Shown: positions 21,949 to 35,338, counted from the first letter of the stretch. The stretch: 64,000 nt of DNA from Flabesymbios commensalis (GCA_964017125.1 OZ024905.1:35375534-35439533), one strand, 5' to 3'. The notes: generated by a model from the sequence alone, not told the origin. Numbers and translations are program-made.

Positions 21949-24834
21949 TATCAAGGATAAAAAGAGGAGTAGTGAAAAAACATTTTAACTTTGTATTGAA
22001 GCATACCATTCAAACTCTTTAATTTGAAAATATGACAAATATATGTATAATCCAGCGCCTTTTTGTCCCTAAGCTTTTGAGAATAAACATCTTTTTATTT
22101 CTATACGTCGGCTTCGAAATCACCTCCTGAGCCCCAAAAAAACATTTAAAATGATTAGAATACTCTAATAATCCATACCTGAACAAGGCAGAAACCCTTT
22201 ACTTTCGGAGAACATTTCAAAACAAATAAAATTTAACCATTATTTTGCCCAAGGTCGTAACAATGTGAATCCTCTGTAGCCACCCAAAAAAAAGTTTTTT
22301 TGACCTTGACCTGGAAATGACCCTTAAATGACCTTGGTGTCATCTTATATCTATGCCACATTAAACCATGGGGGTTATATAATATATATATGTCACCATA
22401 TAATATATAATGCCATATCGTCACATTAAAGTGACATTGTGATATTTACATGAAATCTTATCCTGATATTACAATTCCATATTTCCACACCATAGCAGGC
22501 CTGATATAGAACATTATACTATGCAATACTTCCCTGAATTCTATTTCTAATATCTCACATTATAAAATAACATATGCGGATATTTAAGTGTCACGTATAT
22601 CCATAATACAGCAATATGGTGCCATTATAATGGCTTTGATCTAGGATACTAAAATGTCTCACTTTGGAACTTATATTAGTGTGAAACGATTGCAATTGCA
22701 ACGTTTCGACCTGCCTCCAGCAGATCTTGATCACGCCACCCTTGTGACACAGTTAAAGTGGCCTTTTAATATAGGTGACTGCACATAGGAGGTTCATTTA
22801 TATACAAAATGCCATTTTTGGGAATGACCAAGTGGCCTTGCATAGGAGGTTGGCTACTAAGAGTGGATGCTCGCAGCAGGTTCTATTCACTACTGTATTG
22901 CCAATTATATTGCTACATCCACACTTTATCAAGCCATATATGCTGATGTTGAATACAATATCTCCACATATAATTTTATTACCTGAACTCACACTGCCAT
23001 ATACAGCTAAACAAAATGTCATATATCGACTAGTTAATGACATATATACATTATAATAGCATGTTGTGGGGAATTAGTATCATATCTTAATACCATAACT
23101 TCATATTCTGAGAATATAGCATCCTATTGTGACAGTATGCTGATAATATTTAATGTCATATACAATAATGTAGATGTATTATTTTTACACTACAGCTACT
23201 AGTGCAATATCATAGCATTATTCTTTTTATTAAAGTAACACATCCTGACAGTGAAGTGCTCCATCCCATCATTGTATGGCATAATTTGGAATATCCCACC
23301 ATTTCAGTGTCATGCTGGGGTATAAAAACATAGATTTAATTATACTTTAAATGTCGTTGCCATATAATATCGTTTCTGTACACTATAATACTGTACCATA
23401 TATGCATGTAGATCTACTGACATAATGTATCATCCTGATGCATTCACAACATATCGTGGCACAGATCTGTTGACTATTTATCAGGCAAGATGAAGCGAAC
23501 ATCTCACAGCAAATATGTTTATATCTTCAGCAGCTAACTTTGTTGATATGAGTAATGTCATCAACAATACTATTTATTCAAGCGTTGAAAGTGGCAGATT
23601 TAAATTAAAAGAAGCGGATAAATTTGTGATCACACTGTACTATCCCTTTATCATCAACTGCTGTAGAAGTCAATTCAATTCCATGATAAAAAGCAACAGG
23701 TCCTAAAAAAACATCCACAAAGGACGACTTACCCGAAATAGTTTATTAGGGTCTCTGCTGTGCCCATATTGCTCTCCTTGGTATATTATCTCCAGAAGAA
23801 TCAGTCCAATCGAATTATGCAACCCATCAGTATCCAGAGGGTGCCACGCCCTCCCTTAAATATCTCCCCCCCCCCAAAAAAAAAACAAAAAAAAAACCCT
23901 ACTAATTTGGGCTTTTATGTGCTGCGGAAAGCACCCTTTTAAGCCTTCGCATTTGAATTTTTTCTGGAGGAGCATGAACCCGGACCCCTGTAAAGCACAT
24001 AAGAGGATGACTGTGCCAGCTGTGGTGTGTATTGGAAATTATAGTAAACAAATTGGCTTTAATTGCTGAATCCACCACTGCCCATTCCTATGAGATGTCA
24101 GCTAATGCCTACTTTATGCCCAGAGCTATGTCTACTTGTGTACTGCAAGCAAATGTATTAATTCGCGGTGTAGTTGTGCTAGAGGTCAGATGGGTTGCTC
24201 CTAATTGCTAATTGGATAATATGGTTCATTCAAACACGGAAGTTCCTATGCATCTATTTCACATGTATTGGCATACATATGCATTCTCCTAGGTGTCATG
24301 TGTTATATACTATCGAGTTTAATATTATTATTTTGACTGCACAGTATATGGTATATCACAACAAAGTAGTATCTTGCATATTTCATATAACTATCACCCT
24401 AAAATACTGGTTCTAAAAATAGGCTGATCCTTGATCAATTGCAAATATTTTCCTTGCATAGGGAAAGCACTCGGTTTAACTGTTTACCGTTTACTAATTT
24501 TTCGTTGTGATCCAATAACTTATCAAATGTGATTTAATTCATGATAAGCTACATTTTAGGTGATATTGTGCATATATCTGGTCTATTCTGTGTTATTTTT
24601 AAAACGTTTTGTTTAATTGTAATAGATTAATTTATTCTCACGGAATTATTTGTTTGCGATTTCGTAATAAATCTTATTTTGCCCCTCAAAAACTCATGCA
24701 CACACCTGCAAGCCGACAACCGGGTGCTAGTTATGCCCAGAGGTCCCCTTGACATACTAAAAAAGGTTTTAGGTATGCACGCTCAAGTGGTGAAGAAACC
24801 CTACATGACCACCTCTGGCCAACTGACTATATGC
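21949..24834. other. long AT-rich intergenic stretch, no gene seen
   Basis: The sequence is rich in short ATAT and CATAT phrases, especially 22370-23420. A C-run followed by an A-run sits at 23866-23897. No splice-bounded open frame, tRNA-like fold or element terminus could be supported. Confidence 0.45.
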
Positions 24835-24900
24835 AGTGTGATGTGTGTGTTGCAATGTGTCTGATGTGTTGTATGTAATGTGTTGTGTGTAGTGTGTTGA
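24835..24900. repeat. short TGTG-rich microsatellite
   Basis: Same GTGATGTGTGTG and ATGTGTTGTGTGTAG composition as the larger array at 21003-21475. Confidence 0.8.
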
Positions 24901-25458
24901 TAGTACCACTGAAATAGATGGATCAAAATTTGGGACGTAACATACCGATTCAAAAGACTAATATGGGACAGACGAGGTTGAACTGACGGTAATGATGAGA
25001 ACAAAACAATTCAAATTCATTGATATTTTAATATCATAAATCATACAAACAGTACAATGTGGTATAACGATAAACTCTATCTTCAACGGTCCAGAATATG
25101 AAAAGAGAAGCAAAACTTTAATACATAGAAAATATGCGTCAAATATCAATAAAGGTTCCGAGTTTGACAATTACTCAAAATGCCTGGCTAACGCAGATAA
25201 TATTCTCATAAAATGTTATCTGCGCTATTTCAAACCATTTCAAAGATAAATTTAAATAATCCTATGCTGAACAATATGAAAAGAATTAATTACTTATCTC
25301 GCAAAGATGTACCAACATTACTAAACTATATGAAACATCAATATCAATGTTAACAATATCACACTCTCGTTAACAATAATATAATTATGTCAATCACACA
25401 TCAGTCATTCATCAGCACACACAACAAAATCATAAAAAACAATAATACCCAAACCCCA

Positions 25459-25572
25459 GCGACCTGGAAAATAGACAACAGATCAGTGATCATCGTGGTG
25501 AGGTTAACATAAAATAGTCTAGAGAACACTCACCACGATATCTCAGTCTCCTTCGTCTATCCTCCAGGTCGC
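25459..25572. repeat. inverted repeat with arms of about 45 bp
   Basis: The left arm begins GCGACCTGGAAAATAGAC and ends ATCGTGGTGAG. The right arm is its imperfect reverse complement (CTCACCACGATAT to TCTATCCTCCAGGTCGC). About 25 bases separate the arms. It could be the centre of a foldback element or form a stable hairpin in RNA. Confidence 0.7.
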
Positions 25573-25814
25573 ACAGAACGCGATGATCAAATGGACTAAC
25601 GACGTGAGTGCCTCAAGTTACCTTATGAGTAGTCACACTCACACCGGAACACGGTATGGCCCCAATTTCGAAAGGTCTTGTTCGCAAGAGCCTAAACAGA
25701 AAAGTGTTGCCTAATAACGCCGATACAAGCATATTTAACAGAAAACCTCAGCTGTACACAATCATACATTCTCTATAATTATCATACATCCCGACTCACT
25801 CATGCTTCACTGCT

Positions 25815-25985
25815 TCTGTATTCTGCAGGTAGGCCTTCTGCACGTTGGCCTCTTGCACGTGGGCCGGCATTACCATTGGCGTTGGGACAGCATTGGCTAA
25901 ACATATCATCACATGTCATACAGTAAACCAGATACATTATTATTGGCGTTGGGACAACATTGGCCCAACATATATTTATATCTCC
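25815..25985. mobile_element. diverged palindromic-family sequence, two partial copies
   Basis: Two similar phrases, TTGGCGTTGGGACAGCATTG at about 25876 and TTGGCGTTGGGACAACATTG at about 25942, match one arm of the dispersed palindromic family. Both are followed by CATAT-rich sequence, consistent with a local duplication of one half. Confidence 0.5.
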
Positions 25986-27431
25986 CAAACTAAGTACCGT
26001 AAACACATTACATTAACCCCTTGGGTACAAAATCCCGCAACACTATCAATCAGTTAAATTTGATAAAGCACTAAATTATGTCAATGAACTCTAATAACAT
26101 GACAGGGGATACAAAGTGTTATTAAAGAGTAAAGAGGTGTGATGTAACAGAGAGCGGGGGGTATGGTTACGATAACACTGTGTTGACCGTGACAGTTTTC
26201 TAGCTCTGGCACACCAATACAACATCACCAATTTTAAAAATAAAACAACATGTAGGCCTAACTTGTTATTATCTGACAACGCGCGCAATCTATTTTAATG
26301 ATTCACTGATGATTTTAGTATTTTTCATTCGATGTTAGTTCAGCTTTAATTTCGCCCGACACTTTATTGATTTATTTGTTTACGCTACAACAAATATACA
26401 AAGATTATACAAAATATCCAATGTAATGACCAAAAATTTAACACGAAGTCATGTTAAAATACATGTCACAATAATTAGTTTAGTTGATTCTGATTGATTT
26501 ACTACTTATATAAAAATGCTGTCATATATAAAATGTGTTGTTTATCCTTCTAGCAATAAAATAGTTTATGCTAAAATCAGATAATTTTATAGCATAATAA
26601 AAAAGTCCGGAATTAGGAAGGAATTTGAAATTAGGAATTGAAATGTGAATTGGATTTTTTAAAAATGAAAATAAAGTAATTGGAATTAGCCTCGGCATTT
26701 AAAAAAGGAATTGGATCAGAAATTGGAATTAAAAAATGGAATTGAACCCAGGTCTGTTCAATGGCAAACATTGAGAAAAATAACATTTTGTGCGATAGCA
26801 AGAAAATACTTTTGACCCCTCAAAACGAAAAAGTGTTTTTATTTTTTCATAATTTGTTTTGAAAAAAAACCTTCGAACATGAAGTCAATGGTACTGATAC
26901 AGTGCTTCAACAGAAGGCAGCACAGAACGAAAACACATTTACTATCAGAATTATGGGCACTGTTCTGACTAACCACTCTGCGAACTAACCACGGTCTCCC
27001 CTACACACACTTGTAACTCGACTGTCCCTCTATTGTGATTAGCAACACATTATGTCGTAATCTGGGGGGTAGTGCACCAAACAGTCGTTAGTGGGTCGGT
27101 CCAGGGTAAATTACCAGCGTCGTGTTAACGTCTAAGACGTTGACAAAACGTTGAGATCGTGACGCTCATAAATTTCATTAATCCCGACACTTTCATCGTC
27201 TACTAATGTCGAACATTATCCTCTAATTATGCGGCAGGAATATACTGATATATCGTTTTCTTCTGGAAGTGTTTATATCGCAGGTATGATGTTAATGTTC
27301 ATGACTTATTTCTTTGGATATAGAGCAGTGGATGTTTCACTCGTAATCTTTATCTAATGATCTTGATTTATCATTGACCGCTCTTATGGTACCGCCCTTA
27401 TGCTGCACGGACTGCTTCAAACGTAGCTTTC
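25986..27431. other. intergenic stretch with GGAATT simple repeat
   Basis: From about 26605 to 26745 the sequence is built from GGAATT and its variants (GAATTGG, GAAATTGGAATT), a degraded simple repeat. No gene seen in the rest. Confidence 0.5.
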
Positions 27432-27435
27432 TTAA

Positions 27436-27565
27436 CCCTTTCACTCCTGGCGGTAAATACCTTTTAGTACTAGCTGCGCAAATGACAGTGACAGACAGTG
27501 GGCCTAGGTGCTGGGATAATGACGTTAATAATACTGACGCAACGCCTGCACTAGTGGTGAAAGGG
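27436..27565. mobile_element. 130-bp TTAA-flanked MITE
   Basis: TTAA at 27432-27435 and 27566-27569 flanks an element whose ends read CCCTTTCACTCCTGG and, reverse-complemented on the right, CCCTTTCACCACTAG. A TTAA target with CCC ends is typical of the piggyBac group. There is no coding sequence. The family also appears at 42718-42778 and 57923-58136. Confidence 0.7.
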
Positions 27566-27569
27566 TTAA

Positions 27570-29820
27570 TAAAAATAGTTCCCATATATTGAATGTCTTT
27601 ACGTTACTTTACCAACTTACATGTAGGCCTATTTTATCAAATTATTATCAATAGTGTATCTCGTATATCACTGAACTGAATTGTCGTCTGTATGACGTCT
27701 TGCAATGTTAAAAAACTAATGCAATTTTTTTAATCTTTCGTATTTACATCATATTTTTTATTTTATTTTGAACACAATACATATATAATTATATATATAA
27801 TAATTAATTATATATATTATAATCGACGTAGGCCTATATGAAAAATGACATATGACATTTTTTTTTAATTTTACCTTTAAGCTCCGTCGTCGCCTTTACT
27901 CATAACGTGGCCTATTTTAAAATTAAATTCTTTAAATATTGCATACAAAAATGTTTAATTCCGCCCAATAAGGAGGCTTCGGAATTGTTTAAAGGTGGGC
28001 CTATTACGAAAATAAAAAAAATCTATATTTTCATTCACATTGAGGTGTGAATTGCGGCAAGATGAATAAATTTGAGAAGAAATTAAGTTAAACGAACTTC
28101 AAAGTGAAGACAATAAATTTAATAAACACAACAATATAGCCTACATTTAAGTAAGTTGAATGATAATCATTTAAATGTCGTCGACTTTCATTTACTGTTA
28201 GCAGTGCACGCTGAGCTGCAATAGCAAGTTTAGGCCGACAAGCCCATCTTCACTGAAACTAAAAAAGGTAAATACTATCACGATGCATTGATAAGTCAGT
28301 TGTTGAGAAGTACGCTAACTGGAGCAAAATTTTTTCTCCAAAAAGATATAGTATACCGATACAAAATAAATTCAAATGTTCAACTAATGTCTTATAAAGT
28401 TGTGCAAGGAACACAATAAGTTTATAATATATTAAAATACATTTACAGATTTATGGTAGCTTAGCAAACACATGCAGTTTTGAAGCCTACCTCAGAAATT
28501 GACACTGATGTAATGATTTATAGGCTAATTTCTTACTTTTATATAACATCATACGGTTCATATTGTGATATAATATGTTCCACTAGGCCTACGTTTAGGC
28601 TATCTCTGTCACTGAGATAGTATGTGTCTGTTTAATAGTGTGTTAACTAGCTTGGCAGATAATAAACCTTTATACTGTTGTAAGATCATTGTGTTTTTTA
28701 TAACCGTGTGGGAGCGCTGCACGTTGGTGATACGTTGTAGCGACCTTGTGTGCACCTGACGTTATAAAGCTACGTTAGTCGGGACAGTCAGTGTTAGTCG
28801 TTACAACGTCTGACGTGGGCAATTAACGTCACACGTTAGACTTAAAGTGGTGCAGCATTGAAAAAACATCAAGTTTGCCGGGAGGGAAAACAAGAGTAGA
28901 TAATTTCCTGTCAAAAATTCACACCATCCAGCAAGTGAAAATATATTTGTCAAAGCACAGGTCATCACATTAGATGAGCAAATGTCAAATGATGTTGTTC
29001 GATGGTCAATGCTTCGTGTTTTCTAGGGTATTAGCGAAGGGCTATACAATAAAAAAAATATTTATGTTGTCATAAACGTGCAGCTATAGAATGCCCCCGA
29101 ACCTGCTACCTAATTCTAACGTTACACTCCTAACGTTACACTCCTATAAAAAATATTGAGTCCGCCCCTATCCATTTATATAAAATTATTTTATAGGTCT
29201 AGCCTATGTATAATATGTATAATAATTAGATACAATTCTTATTGTAATGTTACACTTGCCTTATAACAGCTATTGAATTTGATGAATTACATGGTGTGTG
29301 GGAAAAATAATTTTAAAATGCATTGTTTAATTCATAGTAGGCCTGCGAAGCTTTAAAACTATTTTTAGTAGCTGGGATCCTTTATTTTCTGACCGAAAGT
29401 CAATACAGTCTCTCTCGTTCACTTGGTGGCGCCTAATAGGACAGCTTCAACTTACAGTATCGGCACCAGATGTCGCTAGCATGCCGAACAGAAAACAGCA
29501 CCACGAACGAAATACGGCACCAAGCAAATCAGTTTAAGCATAGACAAAGTGAAAACTAGCAGGGAACAAAAAAAGTTTGCACCAACAAATGAAAACTGCA
29601 CAAAGAAAACGTAAATTAGACAGGGACAAATAAATATACGCAGCAACAAATGGAATATAGCACAACCAGAAAAAAAGTATGCACCAACAAATGAAAATGT
29701 GCCCAACAAAATAAATCTAGCAGGAAAAGTCCACTTTGGCGTTCCATAGGCTCATACCTGGATGGGTGTAGTGGGAAGTACACCCTGCACCCTGCACGCA
29801 GGATGCGAATCCCAGCTGAC
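27570..29820. other. intergenic stretch with AT microsatellite and weak repeats
   Basis: Contains an (AT)n-rich patch at 27778-27822, an ACGTT-rich patch at 28700-28860, and loose repeats of GCACCAACAAATGAAAA at 29575-29700. No host exon seen. Confidence 0.45.
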
Positions 29821-30003
29821 GCAAGACATTCAGCCTATGATGTTGACTCAATGTTGGTCCATCGTCTGCGATGCGATGCTGGCATATAGGCCTATACTGA
29901 ATCAAAATAAAATAAACACATGCTTGCATCTGTTTGTTATTTTAATGTTGGTCCAGTGTCATATAGGCCTACGGTGGCCCAACTTTAAAAAAACATTAGG
30001 TCA
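29821..30003. mobile_element. two partial palindromic element copies
   Basis: At 29821-29885 the sequence runs GCAAGACATTCAGCC, GACTCAATGTTGGTCCATCG, TCTGCGATGCGATGC. At 29939-30003 it runs TTTTAATGTTGGTCCAGTG and then GGTGGCCCAACTTTAAAA, closing with ACATTAGGTC. Both keep the central fold but have lost their outer tips. Confidence 0.6.
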
Positions 30004-30046
30004 AAATGAAAATAGAACCAACAGAAATATATCTGCTTCGAAAATG

Positions 30047-30302
30047 ACGGTTCCCGGTCTCGGCGGTTTGAAAGAAACAAAAACGTTTCTTCCCCATCCA
30101 CGTGTGAAACTCGGTATTGTGGGGAGCCTCCGTGACCGAGAGGTAGCGTGCTCGGCCTCAGACAGCCAGGGCTCGAATTTCGAATCCTGTGTCTGGAGGA
30201 CAGTGTCACCTCATTCATATCACCATCCTCAGGAGGTTCTCCTGGCCCAGTTTAGCCTATTTTGTGCACAAAAGTGGCCTAAAGCCCGATTCATTTCATT
30301 TT
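30047..30302 (+). mobile_element. SINE family A, 5'-truncated copy
   Basis: From GGTCTCGGCGGTTTGAAAGA onward it is collinear with the full copy at 61822-62116. It shares the second tRNA-like block (TCCGTGACCGAGAGGTAGCG and GGGCTCGAATTTCGAATCC), CCATCCTCAGGAGGTTCTC and the tail CCCGATTCATTTCATTTT. The first 45 or so bases of the head are missing. Open frames crossing it are shadows. Confidence 0.85.
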
Positions 30303-30476
30303 AAATGTGAGAAATAACGTTACTCCCGTCATCTCCGTCAAAGATCAACATTGTATTCAAACAAAGAGAGTCATTTGTTATATTAACCGCCTTGCCATAA
30401 ACATGATAAATGATAAAAATAAAATCCTGATAATGACCCACATATCCCACTTTCGCAGGGTCCGATGCTATCCCCA

Positions 30477-30539
30477 CCACAATGTTGTTTTAATCCTGGC
30501 CCACCATTTAGGCCTACGACGCTGGCCCAGCAATAAATG
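30477..30539. mobile_element. short palindromic element, partial copy
   Basis: CACAATGTTGTTTTAATCCT, then GGCCCACC, then CGACGCTGGCCCAGCAATAA: the two arms and centre of the family, with AGGCCTA in the middle. Confidence 0.6.
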
Positions 30540-30910
30540 ACATTTCTGCATCAAGAACACAAAGCCCATATTTTATGCGTTTGAGTCTGCGTGTGCGTCT
30601 GCGTCGAGTAGGCCTACACAAAGCAGTGCAGAGATCTGCAATGCATGTGGCCCAGCTTGCACCGTCAGCAAATATAGATCTAATAGCCTGATCACGTGTC
30701 CACATTTCTTAAATTGATACCCTGAAAAGGCCTACAGTAACCATCATTTGTGTCAAATCTGTCATCAGCAGTTTTTATAATGAATTTCGGTTGAGTTTTC
30801 TGTGGTCATGAAGTAGGCCTAGATCTAGATCTAGGGAGACTAGGCCCTATTGAAGAATGCCACTCAGTCACGTGGCAGAGGTGGGCAAGTGATCGCCACA
30901 TTGCAACATG

Positions 30911-31068
30911 CAGTGGCGGATCCAGCATGCGTACACGGCGTACGCTCCCCCTTAGTGAAAATATTGCATTTTCATGCATTTTTTTTATTAGAGTGAAGCT
31001 AACACCCCTTTTTTCAGCCAAAATGTGGCTTACGCCCCCTCCTCTTGCACATTCTGGATCCCCCACTG
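30911..31068. mobile_element. 158-bp MITE with CAGTGGCGG ends and 5-bp target duplication
   Basis: The left end CAGTGGCGGATCCAG and right end CTGGATCCCCCACTG are inverted repeats with one mismatch in 15. The pentamer ACATG is repeated at 30906-30910 and 31069-31073. CAGTG ends with a 5-bp duplication fit the hAT-type elements catalogued as hAT5; that placement is inference. Confidence 0.75.
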
Positions 31069-31265
31069 ACATGTGGCGACAGAAGCAAAATATATGTAGA
31101 CCCCTAATGTAAATATTAAAAAATGACCATTCAGAGCACCTAAAAGTAGCTATTTGTGGCGACAGTAGGCCTACTCATTTCGCCTGCCCACCCCTGCGTG
31201 GGCATAACCAGACTCCAGGGCAGGGCAGAATATTTTTTTTAATAGGAGAGAATAACGGTAAACCA

Positions 31266-31343
31266 AAAACACAAGACGTTAACCCAATGTTAGCATAAAG
31301 TCGGTCCACCGTCGGCGACACGGGCCCAACATTTATACCAAAA
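31266..31343. mobile_element. short palindromic element copy
   Basis: Left tip AACACAAGACGTTAACCCAA, then TGTTAGCATAAAGTCGG, centre CCACCGTCGGCGACACGG, then GCCCAACATTTATACC. A close match to the family order. Confidence 0.65.
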
Positions 31344-32044
31344 TATCACTGGTTCAACGCCATTGTCGGGCTTTGAGCTAACATTTAACCTGATAGCCTA
31401 CCAGTGCTCTTACACTCTGAGTTTTTTTATACAACTTTCGTGTACAGCTGGTCTACGCCAATCCAGTATGCCAGCCTACACCCACGTTACAACACACCAC
31501 TCTCCACATTGTCCACAATCATGACAGTACACAGTAGGCTTATGATACCACTCACTGACTCAGTCACATACTGCAGTCATATCACCAGTCAGCGTAATCA
31601 TGGCACAGACAAGGCGGTGTTGTTGTATACTGAAATACAAATCTACTGGATAGTTTTAAGTTACACGACGCAGGGACACTGACAAGACGTATCAATTGAT
31701 AATTATAATCATTCTGATTTGAAATGTGTATGTAGATTGTTGTTTGGTTAGCCTATCACCGGGTTATACTGTAGTGTTACTGATTAGTGACACTAGTATT
31801 ACCGGCATAGACAGTCAGACATATAATAGATATATAGTATAGTCATAACCGTTAAAAATTAACTCTAGGCCTAAACTTAAGCTAGGCCTACAAAGGGTAC
31901 GTCATAACATGACCATAAATGTGAAATGTTTAACAATTCGTAATCGTATTCGTCTCCTTTGGGAATGATGTTGCATGTGAAATGGGCACAGGCCACACGT
32001 GACATGACTCATGAGATTGGCCATCAAATAAATGAAAAAGGCAT
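31344..32044. other. intergenic stretch, no gene seen
   Basis: A 92-residue open frame at 31404-31682 has no recognisable domain, no splice context and a composition like random translation. I do not treat it as a gene. Confidence 0.45.
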
Positions 32045-32290
32045 CAGGGTTTCCGCCTGGAGGGGGTCCGGGGGGGGGGGGGGTCCGGACCATCCCTCTC
32101 AGCATCACAGGGGGCGATATCCCCCCCCTTGTTGGCAAAGAAAATAAAAATATATTCCAGATTTTGCTGCCCTTTCAGCTAAAATAGGCTATTTTAAGCA
32201 CACAAATTTAAAACTCTGAATTTTTTGTCCTGGGGGAGGACTCCCACCCTTTTTGGACCCCCCTTTCAAACATTCCTGGCGGAAACCCTG
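32045..32290. mobile_element. 246-bp MITE with CAGGGTTTCCGCC ends and 5-bp target duplication
   Basis: The left end CAGGGTTTCCGCCTGG mirrors the right end CCTGGCGGAAACCCTG. GGCAT is repeated at 32040-32044 and 32291-32295. The interior carries a run of 14 G near 32075. It shares the 5-bp duplication and CAG start with the elements at 30911 and 36662. Confidence 0.8.
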
Positions 32291-32295
32291 GGCAT

Positions 32296-34137
32296 CATGG
32301 CACCCCGGCATGGCACAGGCCAATGTCCAGAGTTTCCTGCAGGCTCAACAGGTTTGAGGAGGTGGGATAAGGCCAGTGAAATGTGTGCAATAGGTTTTTT
32401 TGGTGGGAGGGGGCTAACCAAATATTGGGGTGGATGCTCCTCCAAAAAAAAGTTTTCAGGAAACCCTGTTGTCAGATTTATGTAGTGATCAGGTTCGATA
32501 CCATTTTAATAAATAACATCACATTGAAATCTTTACCGGGTGTATATAGGGCCTATCTTCATATAAATATTTTCACCCAGCTGTTTATATTAACATGGTA
32601 TGTAGGTAGGCCCTATAGACCTACAATGTGACCAGGTTTTAGCACTTGACAACATTTCTGACATGCTCAGGGGGTGCACAGGGGGAGGGTCAGAGGGAAT
32701 CAACCCCCGTATTTTTCTAAATTTAACCTCTTGACCATCCCCCCCCCCCATATCGTAAAGCTGAGCACACCCTTGATGCTTTTCCAAATTAAGAAAAACT
32801 GGATTCTGGACATATCAAGAAGCGAAGCAGTATACAGTCACAATATACATGATATATCATAAATACGTATATGATACACATTATATAAAATGTGTTGATC
32901 ATGTTGATGAAAACAAAATAATTAAAAAACAGTGCTGATGGTTTGCAAAATAGTGGTGTGTGGAGAATCACACTCTTGAATGAGCAAGGAGTGTGAGGAA
33001 GGAGTGTGATTTGCAATCCACTATAAGTGTTGCTTTTGTATCTTTATTGTAATGTACAAGATGTGCTGTTTTTCCTACTCCTCAACTTTCTTTTAGGCAT
33101 GTGATGGCACACACCTAATATCATCAGCACTGACAAAACACTTTTTTTTTCAAATGCACGCCTGTTTGTTTATACAAAATGCGAGCATCCTAGATTATCT
33201 TTGCTGTGCGAGTTGATTAAATTCTGTTAATAATTTGCCAAGAAATAACATTTCAAATTTCTACCTGTCATTGGGGTCGGTCTTTGGACAACATCTACTT
33301 GCTAATTTCCAACCCCAGTTACATGATTGATGATCACTGATTAGCCTAGATCTAGCATGGATACAAACAGTCAGAACAGGTTGTATCTGCTGATTTGCAA
33401 ATTGACCCCCCCCCCCCTCCAGGGTTCCAGATACCCAGTTGCCCACCCATAGGGATTGTATAAAATCCCTATGGGTTTACGAGTATAAAATGCATTGTTA
33501 ACAGATAATCCCTTTTTCAGTGTATGAAATATTAACTACTGCACCTGAATTTCTTGAGTAAGCCTACCGTACTTTCTGAATGGTCAGGTTTTTGTGTGTA
33601 TATTGGCCCCTGCCCCCCCTCCCTTTGATTAGAGAACGGACTGATGGTATTATTATTTTTTTTTTTTGACTAATCCTGTACATTTATGCAGACAATGGCC
33701 AAATACAGGTATAATTCAGAGGGGTGCACCGCGATGGTCAGTCAATTGGTGCTGCAGGTTAACCAACCCCCCAATCCAACACTGTTCACACCAATTAAAG
33801 TCTGTGGCTTAGAAGTGCCCTGGATCCCACGATCTGAGACAGTGGGTATTTGTGGCATGAAGTGTTGTATAATGTAATGCACACAGTTTTGTTTAGATGG
33901 CAATATGCAAATTGGAAATAAAACTGGTTATAGCACCCCTCTTGTTGCTGAAGAAAATAAAAAAATATTTAATATTTTAGTTAAAATAGGCCATTCAAAG
34001 CACTGAAATTCAGAACTTAAAAAATCCTGTGGAAACTGGACCCTGTGGCCGATTTCTATAACGTACTTAAGTAAAGAGATAATTTTTTACTTAAGTAACG
34101 GTATGTTACATAAACTAGCCCACCTAATTTTTTACTT
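32296..34137. other. intergenic stretch with G/C runs
   Basis: C-runs at about 32739 and 33408 and a T-run at 33656 are the main landmarks. No exon, RNA gene or element ends were supported. Confidence 0.45.
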
Positions 34138-35085
34138 AAAGGGACTGGCCCAGGCTGAATTCATAAAATAATCGATGATTTTATTTCGGTTCTTAATATG
34201 ACCATATGATGTAAACATGTCCATAGACTAGAACTGCAAAAGTTTTTTAATTTTTGTGCTGCGCATTCACCAGTTAGGCTAGATATAGAGACGAAATTCC
34301 TGTATTTCTAATTTTTGACATGGTTGTCAATAATTAAAACTTATGCTTCATTCACACCTGTCCGTCATCTATGTTCTTTTCAGAGCTGTGGACACAGATT
34401 TCTGTGTACCGACAAATTTAAATAGGTACTGTCCTGGAAAGTGGTTGACAGAGGGATTATTTGTGGGGAATTCCCTATCCAGAGCTCATTACCATGATTT
34501 ATGGTCCGCATCCGTCATCCGCCGTCTTTTAAAATCGCTCCCGGACCGATTTTGACTGACGATGGATGACGGACGACGGATGACGAACTAGGTGTGAATG
34601 GTCTTTCATATCTTCCATCAGAGCAATTTTGACTGAAGCGGACTACTGATGACTGAAGCGGATGATGGATGGTTTGACGGACAGGTGTGAATGGGGCATC
34701 AGGAATTTCGTACAAAATCACCTCAGGGGGTGAAGCCCAAATAAAATCACCTATTTTTTGATGATTTTAGCCTGGGCCAGTCCCTTCAATATGACCATAT
34801 GATGTAAACATGTACATAGATTAGAACTGCAAATTTTTATAATTTTTGTGCTGTGCATTCATCTGTGAGGCTAGATATAGAGACAAAATTCCTGATTTCT
34901 AACTATTGACAGCCATGTCAAAAATAGGAAATGCGGGAATTTCGTCTCTATATTTAGCCTAACAGGTGAATGCGCAGCACAAAAATTATGAAAATTTGCA
35001 GCTCTAGTCTATGTACATGCTTACATCATATGGTCCTATTAGGAACCCGAAATAAAATCACCGACTTTTTTATGAATGGCATTCT
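34138..35085. mobile_element. nested foldback MITEs (AGCCTGG...CAGTCCCTT family)
   Basis: The left arm (34138-34338) runs AAGGGACTGGCCCAGGCT, ATATGACCATATGATGTAAA, CATGTCCATAGACTAGAACT, GCATTCACCAGTTAGGCTAG, GAGACGAAATTCCTG. An unrelated element interrupts at 34344-34698. Then GATTTTAGCCTGGGCCAGTC (34765) is followed by another full palindrome in which the same blocks appear forward and then inverted, centred near 34915. The set is best read as two palindromic elements with one insertion. Confidence 0.75.
34344..34698. mobile_element. 355-bp element with CATTCACACCTGTCCGTC ends
   Basis: TGC, two variable bases, then CATTCACACCTGTCCGTC opens the element, and the reverse complement closes it. 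Internal GACGGATGACG-type repeats and another GGTGTGAATGG near 34590 suggest subterminal repeats. It lies inside the palindromic family above. No target duplication is certain. Confidence 0.7.
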
Positions 35086-35338
35086 GTGAATGAATGAAAT
35101 TAAAAGAAAAATTAATATTGGCTGTAGTATGTAACAAAACAAAAGCATACTCTTATGTTTAGAAACGTTATACCGGTAAGCGTTTTTCTGAAAAATTTTA
35201 ATGGTGTTTCCATTGTAGGTTTAGTAATAGAAAAAAAGTAAGAAAAATATACATTTTTTTAGAACCTTATTTCATTAGATAATGGCATCATATCAAATAC
35301 TTAATTTTTTGTCTGTTCTCAGGTTTTTTAGAAATATA

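Noticed and set aside
29762-30304. 180-residue plus-strand open frame
   Set aside because: It runs through two palindromic elements and a SINE; the same SINE elsewhere does not keep the frame.
35282-35338. Earlier in-frame ATG at 35282 as the BBX start
   Set aside because: It lies upstream of a good pyrimidine-rich acceptor (TTTTTTGTCTGTTCTCAG) and would add hydrophobic residues unlike BBX.
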